From contig JAGOLR010000009.1 in NCBI GenBank assembly GCA_017993955.1, positions 1-41,722 on the forward strand: 41,722 nt of DNA, written 5' to 3'. The position numbers were made by a program, and so were the translations under genes. The notes beneath the pieces were generated by a model that saw only the letters and a program-made list of their open reading frames with translations, ran no database searches and was not told the origin of the DNA. This stretch comes from Candidatus Omnitrophota bacterium. GTDB taxonomy: Bacteria > Omnitrophota > Gorgyraeia > 2-01-FULL-45-10. Of the stretch, positions 16,229 to 24,849 are shown piece after piece; position 1 is the stretch's first letter; each line of letters opens with the position of its first letter.

Positions 16229-17341
16229 TCACTCCCTCATCAGGTCGACACCGAGCTTTTGCATGATCCATTTTACAAGTTCGAACCATACAACGCTGCA
16301 GATACCGGCCGCTATAAAAACGGCGTAATCGGCCGGATGAAGCGGCCCGAAATGGAATAGTTTTTGGAGGAATGGCACGTATATGGCAAGCGCCAGGAAT
16401 ATGGCGGCACCGATGACTACGCCCACCAGGGCCTTATTGACAACGAATAGCGAAGCTACTATGCTCCTGGACCAGGATCGGTTTGTCAGTATTAGGCAGA
16501 TGTTGGATACCAAAAGGGTCGCGAACGCAAGCGACCGGGCAGCCGGTTCCGATTGGCCGTATGATAAAGCTATTTTAAACACGGCCATTACTACGACCAG
16601 GGAAAAAATCCCCTGCATAATGCTGAGGATCATAAGTCTCTTACCGAATAACGATTCTTTCGGGTCGCGCGGCGCTCTAGACATGACATTCTTCTCGGCG
16701 GGTTCTGATTCAAATACTATAGAACAGGCCGGGTCTATGATAAGTTCCAGAAAGACTATGTGCGCCGGAAATAACACCAACGGCCAGCCCAGTAAAACCG
16801 GGACTAGAGAAACTCCGGCTATTGGCACATGAACGCTTATTACGTAGGCCATGGCTTTTTTAAGATTATCGAATATGCGCCTGCCCATCTTTACGGCCTC
16901 GACTATCGATGAGAAATCGTCGTTCAAAAGAACAAGCCCGGACGCCTCACGCGCGACATCCGTTCCCCTCTCGCCCATAGCCACGCCGATATTGGCGGAT
17001 TTAAGCGCCGGCGCGTCGTTCACGCCGTCACCGGTCATGGCCACGATATCGCCGTTGGCTTTCAAGGCGTTGACTATGACAAGTTTTTGTTCGGGCACAA
17101 CTCTGGAAAATATATTTACATCCTTTATGCGCTGTTGCAATTTTTCAGGCGGCATATTTTCGAGCTCAGGCCCCGTAATGACCTTATCGGGATTTGCAAG
17201 CCCTATCTGCCTGGCTATATTCTGGGCCGTCACGGGATAGTCCCCGGTTATCATCACCACCCTGACGCCGGCATTATAACATTCGCGAATGGCAACGGGT
17301 ACGGTTTCGCGTATCGGATCAGCCAAAGCGATAAACCCCAA
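16229..17341 (-). CDS. P-type cation ATPase, C-terminal part (after frameshift)
   Basis: Second half of the ATPase gene that starts at 18798. It holds the P-domain hinge (MITGDYPVTAQNIARQIGL, MTGDGVNDAPALKSANIGVAMG with the Mg-binding aspartates) and the C-terminal membrane segments M5-M10 (LELIIDPACSIVFESEP and following helices). Homologous sequence continues upstream to about 17383 in this frame without a start codon, so this is not an independent gene. The likely original product is one protein of about 856 aa pumping Ca2+ or another cation. Confidence 0.75.
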   Translation of the reverse strand: MGFIALADPIRETVPVAIRECYNAGVRVVMITGDYPVTAQNIARQIGLANPDKVITGPELENMPPEKLQQRIKDVNIFSRVVPEQKLVIVNALKANGDIVAMTGDGVNDAPALKSANIGVAMGERGTDVAREASGLVLLNDDFSSIVEAVKMGRRIFDNLKKAMAYVISVHVPIAGVSLVPVLLGWPLVLFPAHIVFLELIIDPACSIVFESEPAEKNVMSRAPRDPKESLFGKRLMILSIMQGIFSLVVVMAVFKIALSYGQSEPAARSLAFATLLVSNICLILTNRSWSRSIVASLFVVNKALVGVVIGAAIFLALAIYVPFLQKLFHFGPLHPADYAVFIAAGICSVVWFELVKWIMQKLGVDLMRE

Positions 17342-18798
17342 AAATTTAAATTCGAAATCATGCTGGGAAGAAGGTAGCTTTTCTTTTTAAATGACGATTT
17401 CGCTACGCCCAGGACTCGCAATCCTTCTCCGGCTAGCTGCAGGATATTTGCATGAAGCTTTTCTTTTTCTGCCTTGGTAAAATGGCACAGGTCCTCTATG
17501 GCCTCGGGCGCTCCTTTGGCCGATACGATGTATTCAACCCCGTCGGGCGTTTTCCATACATGAGAAAGCGCCATCATCTCTTTGGATAAAGGATACTCCT
17601 CCACTAACGGCCAATCGGTATGTATATGTTCGGTATCATACAGGATTTTATAGCCTAGGTCCTTGAGCGCCTTTTCCATCGGGTCAAACGGGTCTTTTTT
17701 GCTTGCCAATATCCCGTATTCGACGAGCTCGTGAAAACCATCCGGGAGATCGTATTTATTATCCTCGCGTATTTCGAAAAATTCTTTGCCGTTAAATAGT
17801 TTCTTTATGGACATCCTGTTCTGGGTAAGAGTACCTGTCTTGTCGACGCACAGGACTCCCGCGGAACCTAATATCTCGACCGCGGATATCTTCCTGGTCA
17901 ATACGTTATGTTTGGACATGCGCCAGGCGCCTAGCGCCAGGAATATCGTGAGCACGACGGGGAACTCTTCCGGCAGCATAGCCATGGCCAGCGTTATCCC
18001 GGAAAGAAATGCATTAAGAAGGTCTTTTCTGGTTACCCAGTAGGCGGCCACAACTATAATGCAAAGGATAATGGCTATGATAAATATATTTTTTACAAGC
18101 CTGCCGGTCTCTCTCTGAAGGAAGGTCTCCTCTTTTTCTATATCCTTGAGCATCGCGCCTATCTTGCCCATCTCGGTAGACGCTCCCACAGACGTTACTT
18201 CGGCTATCCCCTGCCCCTGAACGACAAGGCTTCCGGAAAAAAGAACCGGTATATCATCACCTCCGGGGCATTGTGAATGAACATCCGCTTGTCCTGCGGG
18301 AAGTTTTCTCACCGGTACGGACTCCCCGGTTAGGAGGGATTCGTCCACGGTCATATTTATGCCCCAGCGCAGGATAGAGTCGGCCGGCACCCTGTCGCCT
18401 TCCCTTAATACTATAATATCCCCCACCACGACTTCTCTGCCGGCTATTCTCTTTTGAAAGCCATCTCTTATGACAAGGGCGCGCGGACTGGACAAGTCCC
18501 GGAGCGCTTCTATGGCTTTCTCGGTCTTCCCTTCCTGGTATACGGTGATACCTATTATCACAAAAACGAAGCCCAATAGCATCAAAGCTTCGCCGACGTC
18601 TCCCAGTATAAGATATATCGCTCCGCATGCTATCAGGAGCGCAAACATCGGTTCTTTTATGACTTCTAGGATTATTTTAAATATGCCGCGCCGCCGGCCG
18701 GAAGGCAATTCGTTAAAACCGTCTCTCTTAAGGCGCAGGGCAGCCTCTTGTTCGGATAGGCCTTTTATCTTTTGCGGGTCTATACCATGATTATTCAT
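17254..18798 (-). CDS. P-type cation ATPase, N-terminal part (frameshifted)
   Basis: First half of a P2-type ATPase: N-terminal GLSEQEAALRL cation-ATPase motif, M1-M2, actuator domain with DESLLTGESVPV, M3-M4 with MLPEEFPVVLTIFLALG (PEEFP instead of the PEGLP of classical SERCA-like pumps), then the phosphorylation site DKTGTLTQN near residue 320. Homology ends after SSFKKK near 17383-17391. The last 30 or so residues are out-of-frame translation. A one-base deficit in an A-rich tract explains this (KKEKLPSS expected). The start was chosen at the ATG giving the normal N-terminus. Confidence 0.75.
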   Translation of the reverse strand: MNNHGIDPQKIKGLSEQEAALRLKRDGFNELPSGRRRGIFKIILEVIKEPMFALLIACGAIYLILGDVGEALMLLGFVFVIIGITVYQEGKTEKAIEALRDLSSPRALVIRDGFQKRIAGREVVVGDIIVLREGDRVPADSILRWGINMTVDESLLTGESVPVRKLPAGQADVHSQCPGGDDIPVLFSGSLVVQGQGIAEVTSVGASTEMGKIGAMLKDIEKEETFLQRETGRLVKNIFIIAIILCIIVVAAYWVTRKDLLNAFLSGITLAMAMLPEEFPVVLTIFLALGAWRMSKHNVLTRKISAVEILGSAGVLCVDKTGTLTQNRMSIKKLFNGKEFFEIREDNKYDLPDGFHELVEYGILASKKDPFDPMEKALKDLGYKILYDTEHIHTDWPLVEEYPLSKEMMALSHVWKTPDGVEYIVSAKGAPEAIEDLCHFTKAEKEKLHANILQLAGEGLRVLGVAKSSFKKKSYLLPSMISNLNFWGLSLWLIRYAKPYPLPFANVIMPASGW

Positions 18799-18967
18799 GC
18801 AGGATATCTTTCATATATAGTAGATAATGTTATAGTACTACTTTTCCCGCCTTCCTGCAATAATGCACTTTGTTATCGCTTTTGCCGATCCGCTACGCTA
18901 TAATGCATAGCTACGGTATGGTAGATTTAAACCTGCCATACTATTAATACTTAAAAAAGGCAAATAT

Positions 18968-19963
18968 ATGGAAATATCGAAATTGGCCGCGATCGTTAAC
19001 GGCATCGTAGACGGCGACGGCTCGATAGACGTAAGGGACATGAGCGGCATCGATGATGCCGAGCCGGGAGAGATGAGTTTCGCAATAGACGAAGCGCGAT
19101 TAGGCTCTGCTGAAAATAGCATGGCCTCGTGCATACTCACTACCGTTAATATGCGAAAGTCTTCCAAACCGCTTATCCGGGTAAAAGATCCCAAGTACGC
19201 CTTTCTCGTTCTTTACAATGTGTTGAATAAATATAAAATGCGCGTCGCTTTCACCCACCCCTCTGCGACAATCGCCCCATCCGTAAAGATGGGCGAGAAT
19301 GTGTGGATAGGGCCTAACGTATCAATAGATGAAAATGCGGTGCTGGATAACGAGGTAGTCATCGAAAGTAACTCCGTGATTAAGAAAAATTGCCGCATAG
19401 GCTACAGGTCTCGCATCCACCCAAATGTCACTTTATATGCGAAAACTATAGTGGGTAAAAATGTCACTATACACAGTGGCGCAGTAATAGGCTCGGACGG
19501 TTTTGGATACGTGAAAGAGAAGGGCGAGATATTCAAGTTCCCGCAGCTTGGCAAGGTCATCATCGAAGATGAAGTAGAGATCGGGGCCAATACGACGATA
19601 GACCGGGGTTCTTTAAGCGATACTGTAATAGGTGCGGGCACCAAGATCGACAACCTGTGCCAAATAGCCCACAACGTAAAAATAGGTAAGAATGTCCTTA
19701 TCGCGGCCCTTACAGGGATCTCGGGTTCTACCGTTATAAAAGACAATGTCACTATGGGCGGTCAGGTCGGAATAGCCGATAATCTCACCATACACGAAGA
19801 CGTCCGCATAGCCGCTAAAAGCGGCATAATCGGTGACATAGAAAAAGGCGAGACTATCTGGGGCATCCCGGGGCGGCCTATATCCCAGACAAAGCGCCAG
19901 ATGGCGGCCCTTTCATGGCTTGCGAAAAATTTCCAGGCCGTATCAAAACTTATTAAAAAATAA
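18968..19963 (+). CDS. lpxD: UDP-3-O-acylglucosamine N-acyltransferase
   Basis: Third step of lipid A synthesis, N-acylating UDP-3-O-acyl-glucosamine from acyl-ACP. The N-terminal uridine-binding domain (residues about 1-100) is followed by left-handed beta-helix hexapeptide repeats ([19 protein letters not shown] onward). The catalytic His is in QIAHNVKIG near residue 235. The length of 331 aa is typical. A TATAAT at 18899-18904 is a possible -10 but has no convincing -35. It is divergent from the ATPase and 18 bp before the cstA-like gene. It is the clearest evidence here for an outer membrane. Confidence 0.95.
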   Translation: MEISKLAAIVNGIVDGDGSIDVRDMSGIDDAEPGEMSFAIDEARLGSAENSMASCILTTVNMRKSSKPLIRVKDPKYAFLVLYNVLNKYKMRVAFTHPSATIAPSVKMGENVWIGPNVSIDENAVLDNEVVIESNSVIKKNCRIGYRSRIHPNVTLYAKTIVGKNVTIHSGAVIGSDGFGYVKEKGEIFKFPQLGKVIIEDEVEIGANTTIDRGSLSDTVIGAGTKIDNLCQIAHNVKIGKNVLIAALTGISGSTVIKDNVTMGGQVGIADNLTIHEDVRIAAKSGIIGDIEKGETIWGIPGRPISQTKRQMAALSWLAKNFQAVSKLIKK

Positions 19964-19981
19964 GCCGTTTAAAAGATCGCG

Positions 19982-21748
19982 ATGAACGCACTTACACTCC
20001 TCACGGTAGGACTACTCTTATTCGCCATCACCTACAGGTTCTACGCCAAATTCATCATAACCAAGGTCCTTGTATTTAATAATAACATACCGACCCCAGC
20101 GCACACGCTTAAAGACGGCCATGACTACCACCCCACAAACCGCTATGTATTATTCGGTCACCATTTCGCCGCCATATCCGGCGCGGGACCTCTGGTCGGG
20201 CCTGTCCTTGCAGCGCAGTTCGGATACCTGCCGGGGTATCTTTGGATATTGATAGGCGCATGTCTAGGCGGGGCAGTACATGACATGGTGATATTATTCG
20301 CCTCCGTAAGGACAAAAGGCCTGTCACTCACACGACTGGCGAGAAAATACGTAAGCAGGCCTGCCGGGATCGTTACGGGAATAGCTATATTATTCATCAT
20401 TATAACGGCGCTGGCGGGACTTGCTCTAGTCGTCGTAAATGCCCTTAATGAAAGCGCCTGGGCCACATTCACCATCGCCGTCACCATACCGGCGGCTTTA
20501 ATAGTTGCGTTATATATGTACAGGCTGCGGCCCGGCAAGATAGTAGAGGCATCCATCATAGGGGTCATCATAGTAATGGCAGGCGTAGTATTGGGCGAGC
20601 CTATAGCCAAATCCCCGTTCGGGCAATTTTTCTTATTATCCAAGCCTGCGCTTTCCCTGATACTTCCCATATATGGATTGATAGCATCGTTACTACCGGT
20701 ATGGCTCCTCCTCTGCCCGAGAGATTATCTGAGCTCTTACATGAAACTCGGGACCATAGCCCTCCTGGCTGTCGGAATATTCGTAGTCAACCCATCGCTA
20801 AAGATGCCGGCGATAACACCTTTCATACACGGCGGCGGCCCTATAATACCGGGGAAGGTATGGCCTTTTGTCTGCATAACTATCGCCTGCGGGGCTATTT
20901 CGGGATTTCACGCTCTGGTAGCATCCGGGACTACTCCAAAGATGATAAATAAGGAGTCCGACATCCGCATGATAGGATTTGGCTCCATGCTCGTGGAAGC
21001 TGTCGTATCCATTATGGCCCTGATAGCCGCGACTGTATTGCTTCCGGGAGATTATTTCGCCATAAATGTCCCGGTCGATCTCTTCCAGAAATTGGGGCTT
21101 GGCACCACACAGCTCGCGGAGATCGAAAGGATGACCGGCGAGGCCCTGGCGGGCCGGGCAGGCGGCGCGGTATCGCTGGCCGCCGGCATGTCACTGATAT
21201 TATCTTCGATACCCGGTATGAAACATCTTATCGGATACTGGTATCATTTTGCTATAATGTTCGAAGCGCTATTCATATTGACCACCGTCGACACGGGAAC
21301 ACGCGTGGGGCGTTACATATTCCAGGAGATGATCACCATAAACAATCCGCGTTTCAGCAGGGCAAGACGCATCCCGATAATAATGATAAGCGGGGTGATG
21401 ATAAGCTTCTTCTGGGGTTATCTGGTATATAACGGAGATATATCTACGATATGGCCTATGTTTGGTGTCGCAAACCAGCTTCTGGCTACATTGGCGCTTG
21501 CGGTAGGTACGGTTTATATACTGCAAAAAACGAAAAACTGGAAATACGGCCTGATAACTTTCCTGCCATGTCTTTTCATGTTCGCCACCACCGTTGTGGC
21601 AGGCATAGATACCATAATATATAATTACATGCCCAAACATACCTTCCAGGGCAACCTCAATGCCTTGCTATCAGCCATAATGATAATGCTGGTAGTCATA
21701 ACCATTTACGAATCGGTAAAAAAGATAGCGCTTATACTCCGAACCTAA
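19982..21748 (+). CDS. cstA: CstA-family carbon starvation / pyruvate-peptide transporter
   Basis: Integral inner-membrane protein of 588 aa with many helices. The family signature TNRYVLFGHHFAAISGAGPLVGPVLAAQFGYLPG lies near residues 51-84, followed by LWILIGACLGGAVHDM. Later FHALVASGTTPKMINKESD and TVDTGTRVGRYIFQE are also CstA-type. Characterised members take up pyruvate or peptides during starvation. It is shorter than E. coli CstA (about 700 aa), as in many other bacteria. It follows lpxD by 18 bp and is probably co-transcribed. Confidence 0.92.
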   Translation: MNALTLLTVGLLLFAITYRFYAKFIITKVLVFNNNIPTPAHTLKDGHDYHPTNRYVLFGHHFAAISGAGPLVGPVLAAQFGYLPGYLWILIGACLGGAVHDMVILFASVRTKGLSLTRLARKYVSRPAGIVTGIAILFIIITALAGLALVVVNALNESAWATFTIAVTIPAALIVALYMYRLRPGKIVEASIIGVIIVMAGVVLGEPIAKSPFGQFFLLSKPALSLILPIYGLIASLLPVWLLLCPRDYLSSYMKLGTIALLAVGIFVVNPSLKMPAITPFIHGGGPIIPGKVWPFVCITIACGAISGFHALVASGTTPKMINKESDIRMIGFGSMLVEAVVSIMALIAATVLLPGDYFAINVPVDLFQKLGLGTTQLAEIERMTGEALAGRAGGAVSLAAGMSLILSSIPGMKHLIGYWYHFAIMFEALFILTTVDTGTRVGRYIFQEMITINNPRFSRARRIPIIMISGVMISFFWGYLVYNGDISTIWPMFGVANQLLATLALAVGTVYILQKTKNWKYGLITFLPCLFMFATTVVAGIDTIIYNYMPKHTFQGNLNALLSAIMIMLVVITIYESVKKIALILRT

Positions 21749-21754
21749 GGCGTT

Positions 21755-22777
21755 CTATTTCCCGCCCAGCATGAAATTTATATAAGCACCTATGACAAAT
21801 ACGACGATAAGCCATATGGCGTAATTACTTAAGCCCAGCTTCGTTTTATTTTTCGGTTTCAATATTATTCCCGCCATCAATACCGCCGTCATCAGGACGA
21901 CGATAAATGCGGTAAAGATATGCTGCTGGGACAGGACCGAAAATATAGGGGCCTTTCTGTATAAGATATCGTTTATGAATATTATGGTGATGTTAAAAAG
22001 GTTTGAACCTACCATATTGGCTACAGCCAGTTCCTTGGCTCCCAAGCGTATGGCGGCGATAGATACCGTGATCTCCGGGAGCGTAGTAGCAAACCCTAGA
22101 AAAAGACTCCCTACAAAATTTTTCCCCAGACCAAACACCACCGAAAGGTCATCTCCTATATAGGCCAGCCATATCCCCGCCGCCGCTATTGCAAGGGCCG
22201 CGATCGCATAACGCATGGAGGCCGTTTTTAACGATATGTCTTCGTACTTTAGCACTTCCTCCTCTTCTTCGCGCAACTCTCCTATTATTTTGCGTTTCTT
22301 TTCAAAGTTATAGATGGCCCTGGTACACACAGCATACGAAGCCAATATAAGCATACTGTATAAGCTTATATTTAATATGTCGGTATTTGGTAATTTCGGG
22401 GTTAAAAATATGCCCATCGCCGCTATAGACAATGGTATTAGGCTGAATACTGCAGTCAATAACTGTCCTGAGGAGACAGAACTCAGGAGAGGGCCTCCTT
22501 TATGCAATAAATCTAGGGTGGCTATGTTAACCAGATTGTATGAATTGGCTCCGAATAGATTCCCCACGCTTAGATCGGGCGCATCGACAAATAAAGTGCT
22601 CCCGACGCCGGTAAAGAGCTCCGGAAGGCTCGTGGCGATCGATACGAGTATCACCCCTATCCAAAGGCCGCCAAGGCCGGTCTTCTCGGCTATGGCATCT
22701 CCGTACCTGGCGACTCTTTTGCCGAAATAAAATATGACTGCGGTACAAATAAGGAATTTTAAAATGACCGATATCAT
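21755..22777 (-). CDS. Na+/Ca2+ exchanger (CaCA) family protein
   Basis: Membrane antiporter of 340 aa with the two inverted alpha repeats of the CaCA superfamily: SIATSLPELFTGVGSTLF followed by DLSVGNLFGANSYNLV, and GFATTLPEITVSIAAIRLG followed by AVANMVGSNLFNI. The acidic residues in TSLPE and TTLPE are the ion ligands. A hydrophilic loop with EEEEE lies mid-protein. A GGAGG ribosome site precedes the ATG. It is convergent with the cstA-like gene, 6 bp apart. Exact ion preference is unknown. Confidence 0.9.
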   Translation of the reverse strand: MISVILKFLICTAVIFYFGKRVARYGDAIAEKTGLGGLWIGVILVSIATSLPELFTGVGSTLFVDAPDLSVGNLFGANSYNLVNIATLDLLHKGGPLLSSVSSGQLLTAVFSLIPLSIAAMGIFLTPKLPNTDILNISLYSMLILASYAVCTRAIYNFEKKRKIIGELREEEEEVLKYEDISLKTASMRYAIAALAIAAAGIWLAYIGDDLSVVFGLGKNFVGSLFLGFATTLPEITVSIAAIRLGAKELAVANMVGSNLFNITIIFINDILYRKAPIFSVLSQQHIFTAFIVVLMTAVLMAGIILKPKNKTKLGLSNYAIWLIVVFVIGAYINFMLGGK

Positions 22778-22853
22778 AAAACCTCCGCTTCAGTTAATAA
22801 AAGGATATACCAATTCCGTGATTTTGCAAGAAATTTGAATGGTTAAAAAAGGC

Positions 22854-22882
22854 TTGATAGAAATCGGCTCTGATTATATAAT
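22854..22882 (+). promoter_or_regulatory. Promoter upstream of tRNA-Asp
   Basis: TTGATA (22854-22859) and TATAAT (22877-22882) are separated by 17 bp. No coding gene follows on the plus strand before tRNA-Asp at 23103, so this is the best candidate tRNA promoter; its transcript would carry the nested palindromes at 22891-23098 as a 5' leader. Confidence 0.6.
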
Positions 22883-22890
22883 AGCGGTGC

Positions 22891-23098
22891 TTTCATAGAA
22901 ATGGCATAGTTCCAAAACCACTCTTTAGAATTTCAATCTTTCGATGATACAAGATTGAAATTCAATGATTCGCTTTTGGAACGAAATTTGCATAGCTTTG
23001 ATTTTTGGCCTTTCGGCTCCAATTGTTTTTATTCTGCTTAATGATAGCAGAATAAAAACAGAAATAAGAGGCCTCAAGGCCAAAAATTTCATAGAAAT
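22891..23098. repeat. Nested palindromes flanked by a 12-bp direct repeat
   Basis: TTTCATAGAAAT occurs at 22891-22902 and again at 23087-23098. Between the copies are two nested hairpin units: TTCCAAAA...TTTTGGAA enclosing GAATTTCAATCTT / AAGATTGAAATTC, and ATTTTTGGCCTT / AAGGCCAAAAAT enclosing TTTTTATTCTGC / GCAGAATAAAAA. This accounts for most of the 325-bp gap before tRNA-Asp; nothing coding is seen. Confidence 0.75.
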
Positions 23099-23102
23099 TT
23101 TT

Positions 23103-23179
23103 GGGGACGTAGTTCAGTTGGTTAGAACGTCAGATTGTCGATCTGAAGGTCGCGGGTTCGACCCCCGTCGTCCCCGCCA
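23103..23179 (+). tRNA. tRNA-Asp (GTC)
   Basis: Complete cloverleaf: acceptor GGGGACG pairs with CGTCCCC, the anticodon arm TCAGA-TTGTCGA-TCTGA gives anticodon GTC, the T-loop is GGTTCGACC, the discriminator is G and CCA is encoded. Its last 19 bases plus the following T form the left attachment repeat of the integrated element, and the tRNA remains intact on this side. Confidence 0.97.
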
Positions 23180-23180
23180 T
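23161..23180 (+). other. attL, left attachment repeat within tRNA-Asp
   Basis: 20 bp identical to 34628-34647. The match stops at both sides (G versus A to the left, A versus T to the right). It covers the tRNA T-arm to CCA end, the usual crossover region for tRNA-specific tyrosine integrases. Confidence 0.9.
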
Positions 23181-23210
23181 ATAAACAAGCACAAGTAGCA
23201 TTTTAAGATT

Positions 23211-23260
23211 AAAACCCTATTTATCGTCGGTAAGCGACGGTGAGTAGGGTTTTTTATTTT
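23211..23260 (+). terminator. Rho-independent terminator after tRNA-Asp
   Basis: AAAACCCTA (23211-23219) pairs with TAGGGTTTT (23245-23253), with an inner CGTCG/CGACG stem and a T-rich tail. It lies inside the element's left end and would stop tRNA transcription and also shield or attenuate the left-end genes. Confidence 0.8.
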
Positions 23261-23326
23261 CATTGAAATCTTGGAAATTGGATAGTTTCTGTTACGTTTT
23301 GTTACGTTGCGAGGGGGTGATTCAAG

Positions 23327-23494
23327 ATGAAGTGTGTGATATGTGGTGGAGACATAAAAGCTAAGAAAACCCCAGATGGTAAGGTGCGTTTTAGTAATGG
23401 CAATAATGCTGAACCAGTAAAGGCAGGTCGATGCTGTGATGCCTGTAATGAGGCTCGAGTTATTCCAGCAAGACTAAGATTATTGAAAAAGTAA
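23327..23494 (+). CDS. Small zinc-ribbon protein
   Basis: A 55-aa protein too short for ordinary gene calling but well supported. It has CVICGG at residues 3-8 and CCDACN at 36-41, two CxxC knuckles that could bind one zinc, and the central segment NNAEPVKAGRCCD followed by VIPARL. Small proteins of this layout are common in phages and integrative elements; their function is largely unknown. A purine-rich GAGGGGGTGA ribosome site lies about 8 nt upstream. It is the first gene of the element after the terminator. Confidence 0.7.
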   Translation: MKCVICGGDIKAKKTPDGKVRFSNGNNAEPVKAGRCCDACNEARVIPARLRLLKK

Positions 23495-23631
23495 TGGGTT
23501 GTTTTTGTTTATTAAGAGTCTGCTATATAGTATTGCGAAGTAAAGCAACTTGGTAGAAATAAGAAAACCAGCGTTGCTTGAATCATTCTTTTCAAGAGAG
23601 TAAGTCAAGCTGGATGCAGGGAGGCAATGTT

Positions 23632-24021
23632 ATGAGGGTGCTGAATAAAGAGCATTTACAAGAAACTGGCAATTGGCTAAGTAATCTTCTCGCTTGGAAT
23701 AGATATTGCACCTTTACATTCCCAGCTGATAGGACGCCAACCTCAGCGAATAGGGCGGTTGGAGAGTTTATACGGCGTCGTGACCCTAAAGCGAAGTATG
23801 TCCTTGTGGCTCAATTACATAGGTTCAGGCGTTGTGCTCATGTTCATGCCTTGGTGCAGGGGCTAACGCAATATAGATGTATGCATCTTGTGAAGGCATG
23901 GGAAAAAAGGTGTGGGGGTTTTGCGAGAATATATCCGTATGAGCCGCAAAAGGGCGCAGCATATTATCTCGTTAGGCATCTTCAGTGTGAATCAACGGAG
24001 CTTGACTTTGGGAACATGTAA
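23632..24021 (+). CDS. Probable HUH-type Rep endonuclease (rolling-circle replication initiator-like)
   Basis: A 129-aa protein. The start is chosen at the ATG with GGGAGG 6-7 nt upstream, rather than an ATG 54 nt earlier. Motif order fits a minimal HUH endonuclease: YCTFTFP (motif I-like) near residues 25-30, AHVHALVQG (His-hydrophobic-His) near 69-75, and AAYYLVRHL near 107-115 as the candidate catalytic tyrosine motif. Rep proteins of this kind nick a replication origin and remain joined through the tyrosine. The usual lysine of YxxxKY is an arginine here, and the protein is short, so activity is uncertain. Confidence 0.55.
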   Translation: MRVLNKEHLQETGNWLSNLLAWNRYCTFTFPADRTPTSANRAVGEFIRRRDPKAKYVLVAQLHRFRRCAHVHALVQGLTQYRCMHLVKAWEKRCGGFARIYPYEPQKGAAYYLVRHLQCESTELDFGNM

Positions 24022-24132
24022 ATAGGTAATATTGGAGCATTAGAATAAACTAAAATCATAACTTATTGTGAAGCAATGCATTATATCATCAACAACTGGC
24101 TTTATTAACCCGTAAAGAGGATGGTGATTGCC

Positions 24133-24765
24133 ATGAAAGCGATTATCTATGCACGATGTAGCACTGACGAGATAAAACAAGATGTTGAAGTCCAGCTAAA
24201 GGAGCTTAGGCGCTACTGCGATGCTTACGGATGGCAGCATGATGAGGTGTTTGAGTATTGTAGTGGCTACAAAGGCGACCAGCCTAAACTGGCTGAGGTT
24301 ATAGAGAAGATACGCCTTAAGCACTATGATGTTATGCTCGTCCACTCAATAGACAGGTTTAGCCGAGAGCATCCGAGCAAGACCGATGAAACGCTGAATC
24401 GTATAGTGCATCTCTACAAGTGCAGGTTTATCAGCCTCGCTGAGGGTATTGATTCCGAAGACGACGTGAAGTGGCACATAGTCAGGCACCTCTTTACATA
24501 CTTCGCCAATATGTTCAGTCGTAACCTGAGCATTAAGGTCAAAAACGGCATTAAGAACAAGAAGGATAAAGGGCTATACTCAGGAGGTCGCCCGAAGAAG
24601 GATATCGACTACAAGAGGTTATTGGACATAAAAGGGACAGGTTTATCAGTGCGTAAGGCAGTGGAGGCGTATAATAGCGGTCTGCCACGGAAGATGTGGA
24701 TTAGCAAGTCAAAGATGGCTCAGGCATTATCAGCACAGATAGCTGAGCAAGGCAAAAGCTATTAA
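24133..24765 (+). CDS. Serine recombinase (resolvase/invertase family)
   Basis: Site-specific recombinase of about 210 aa. The catalytic serine is S10 in YARCSTDE, with R8 nearby; the second core motif HSIDRFSRE (D74, R75, R78) is intact. The long helix region (FSRNLSIKVKNGIKNKKDKGLYSGGRPKK) leads to a C-terminal helix-turn-helix (GLSVRKAVEAYN). The size fits a small resolvase rather than a large serine integrase. A start 12 nt upstream is possible but has the ribosome site abutting the ATG. It could resolve multimers of the circular form or invert DNA. Confidence 0.85.
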   Translation: MKAIIYARCSTDEIKQDVEVQLKELRRYCDAYGWQHDEVFEYCSGYKGDQPKLAEVIEKIRLKHYDVMLVHSIDRFSREHPSKTDETLNRIVHLYKCRFISLAEGIDSEDDVKWHIVRHLFTYFANMFSRNLSIKVKNGIKNKKDKGLYSGGRPKKDIDYKRLLDIKGTGLSVRKAVEAYNSGLPRKMWISKSKMAQALSAQIAEQGKSY

Positions 24766-24781
24766 AAAAGACGAAGCCAGC

Positions 24782-24809
24782 TTGACCTTGCTATTTATCA
24801 CGCTATAAG
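24782..24809 (+). promoter_or_regulatory. Promoter of the three-gene PIN cassette
   Basis: TTGACC (24782-24787), a 16-bp spacer and TATAAG (24804-24809) lie between the recombinase stop and the first cassette gene. The predicted start near 24816 gives a leader of about 34 nt, with AGGA ahead of the ATG. Confidence 0.5.
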
Positions 24810-24849
24810 GTAAAATTAAACAGCTGCATTTCCAACCCCAGGATATAAA

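Noticed and set aside
17377-17391. Programmed -1 frameshift in the ATPase
   Set aside because: A slip would restore the frame, but the ideal slippery heptamer is not present (the preceding codon would pair with TAA), and no family precedent is known to me; a one-base deletion or error is simpler.
22965-23198. Frame running through tRNA-Asp
   Set aside because: It spans the palindromes and the whole tRNA; its C-terminus is just translated tRNA and att sequence.
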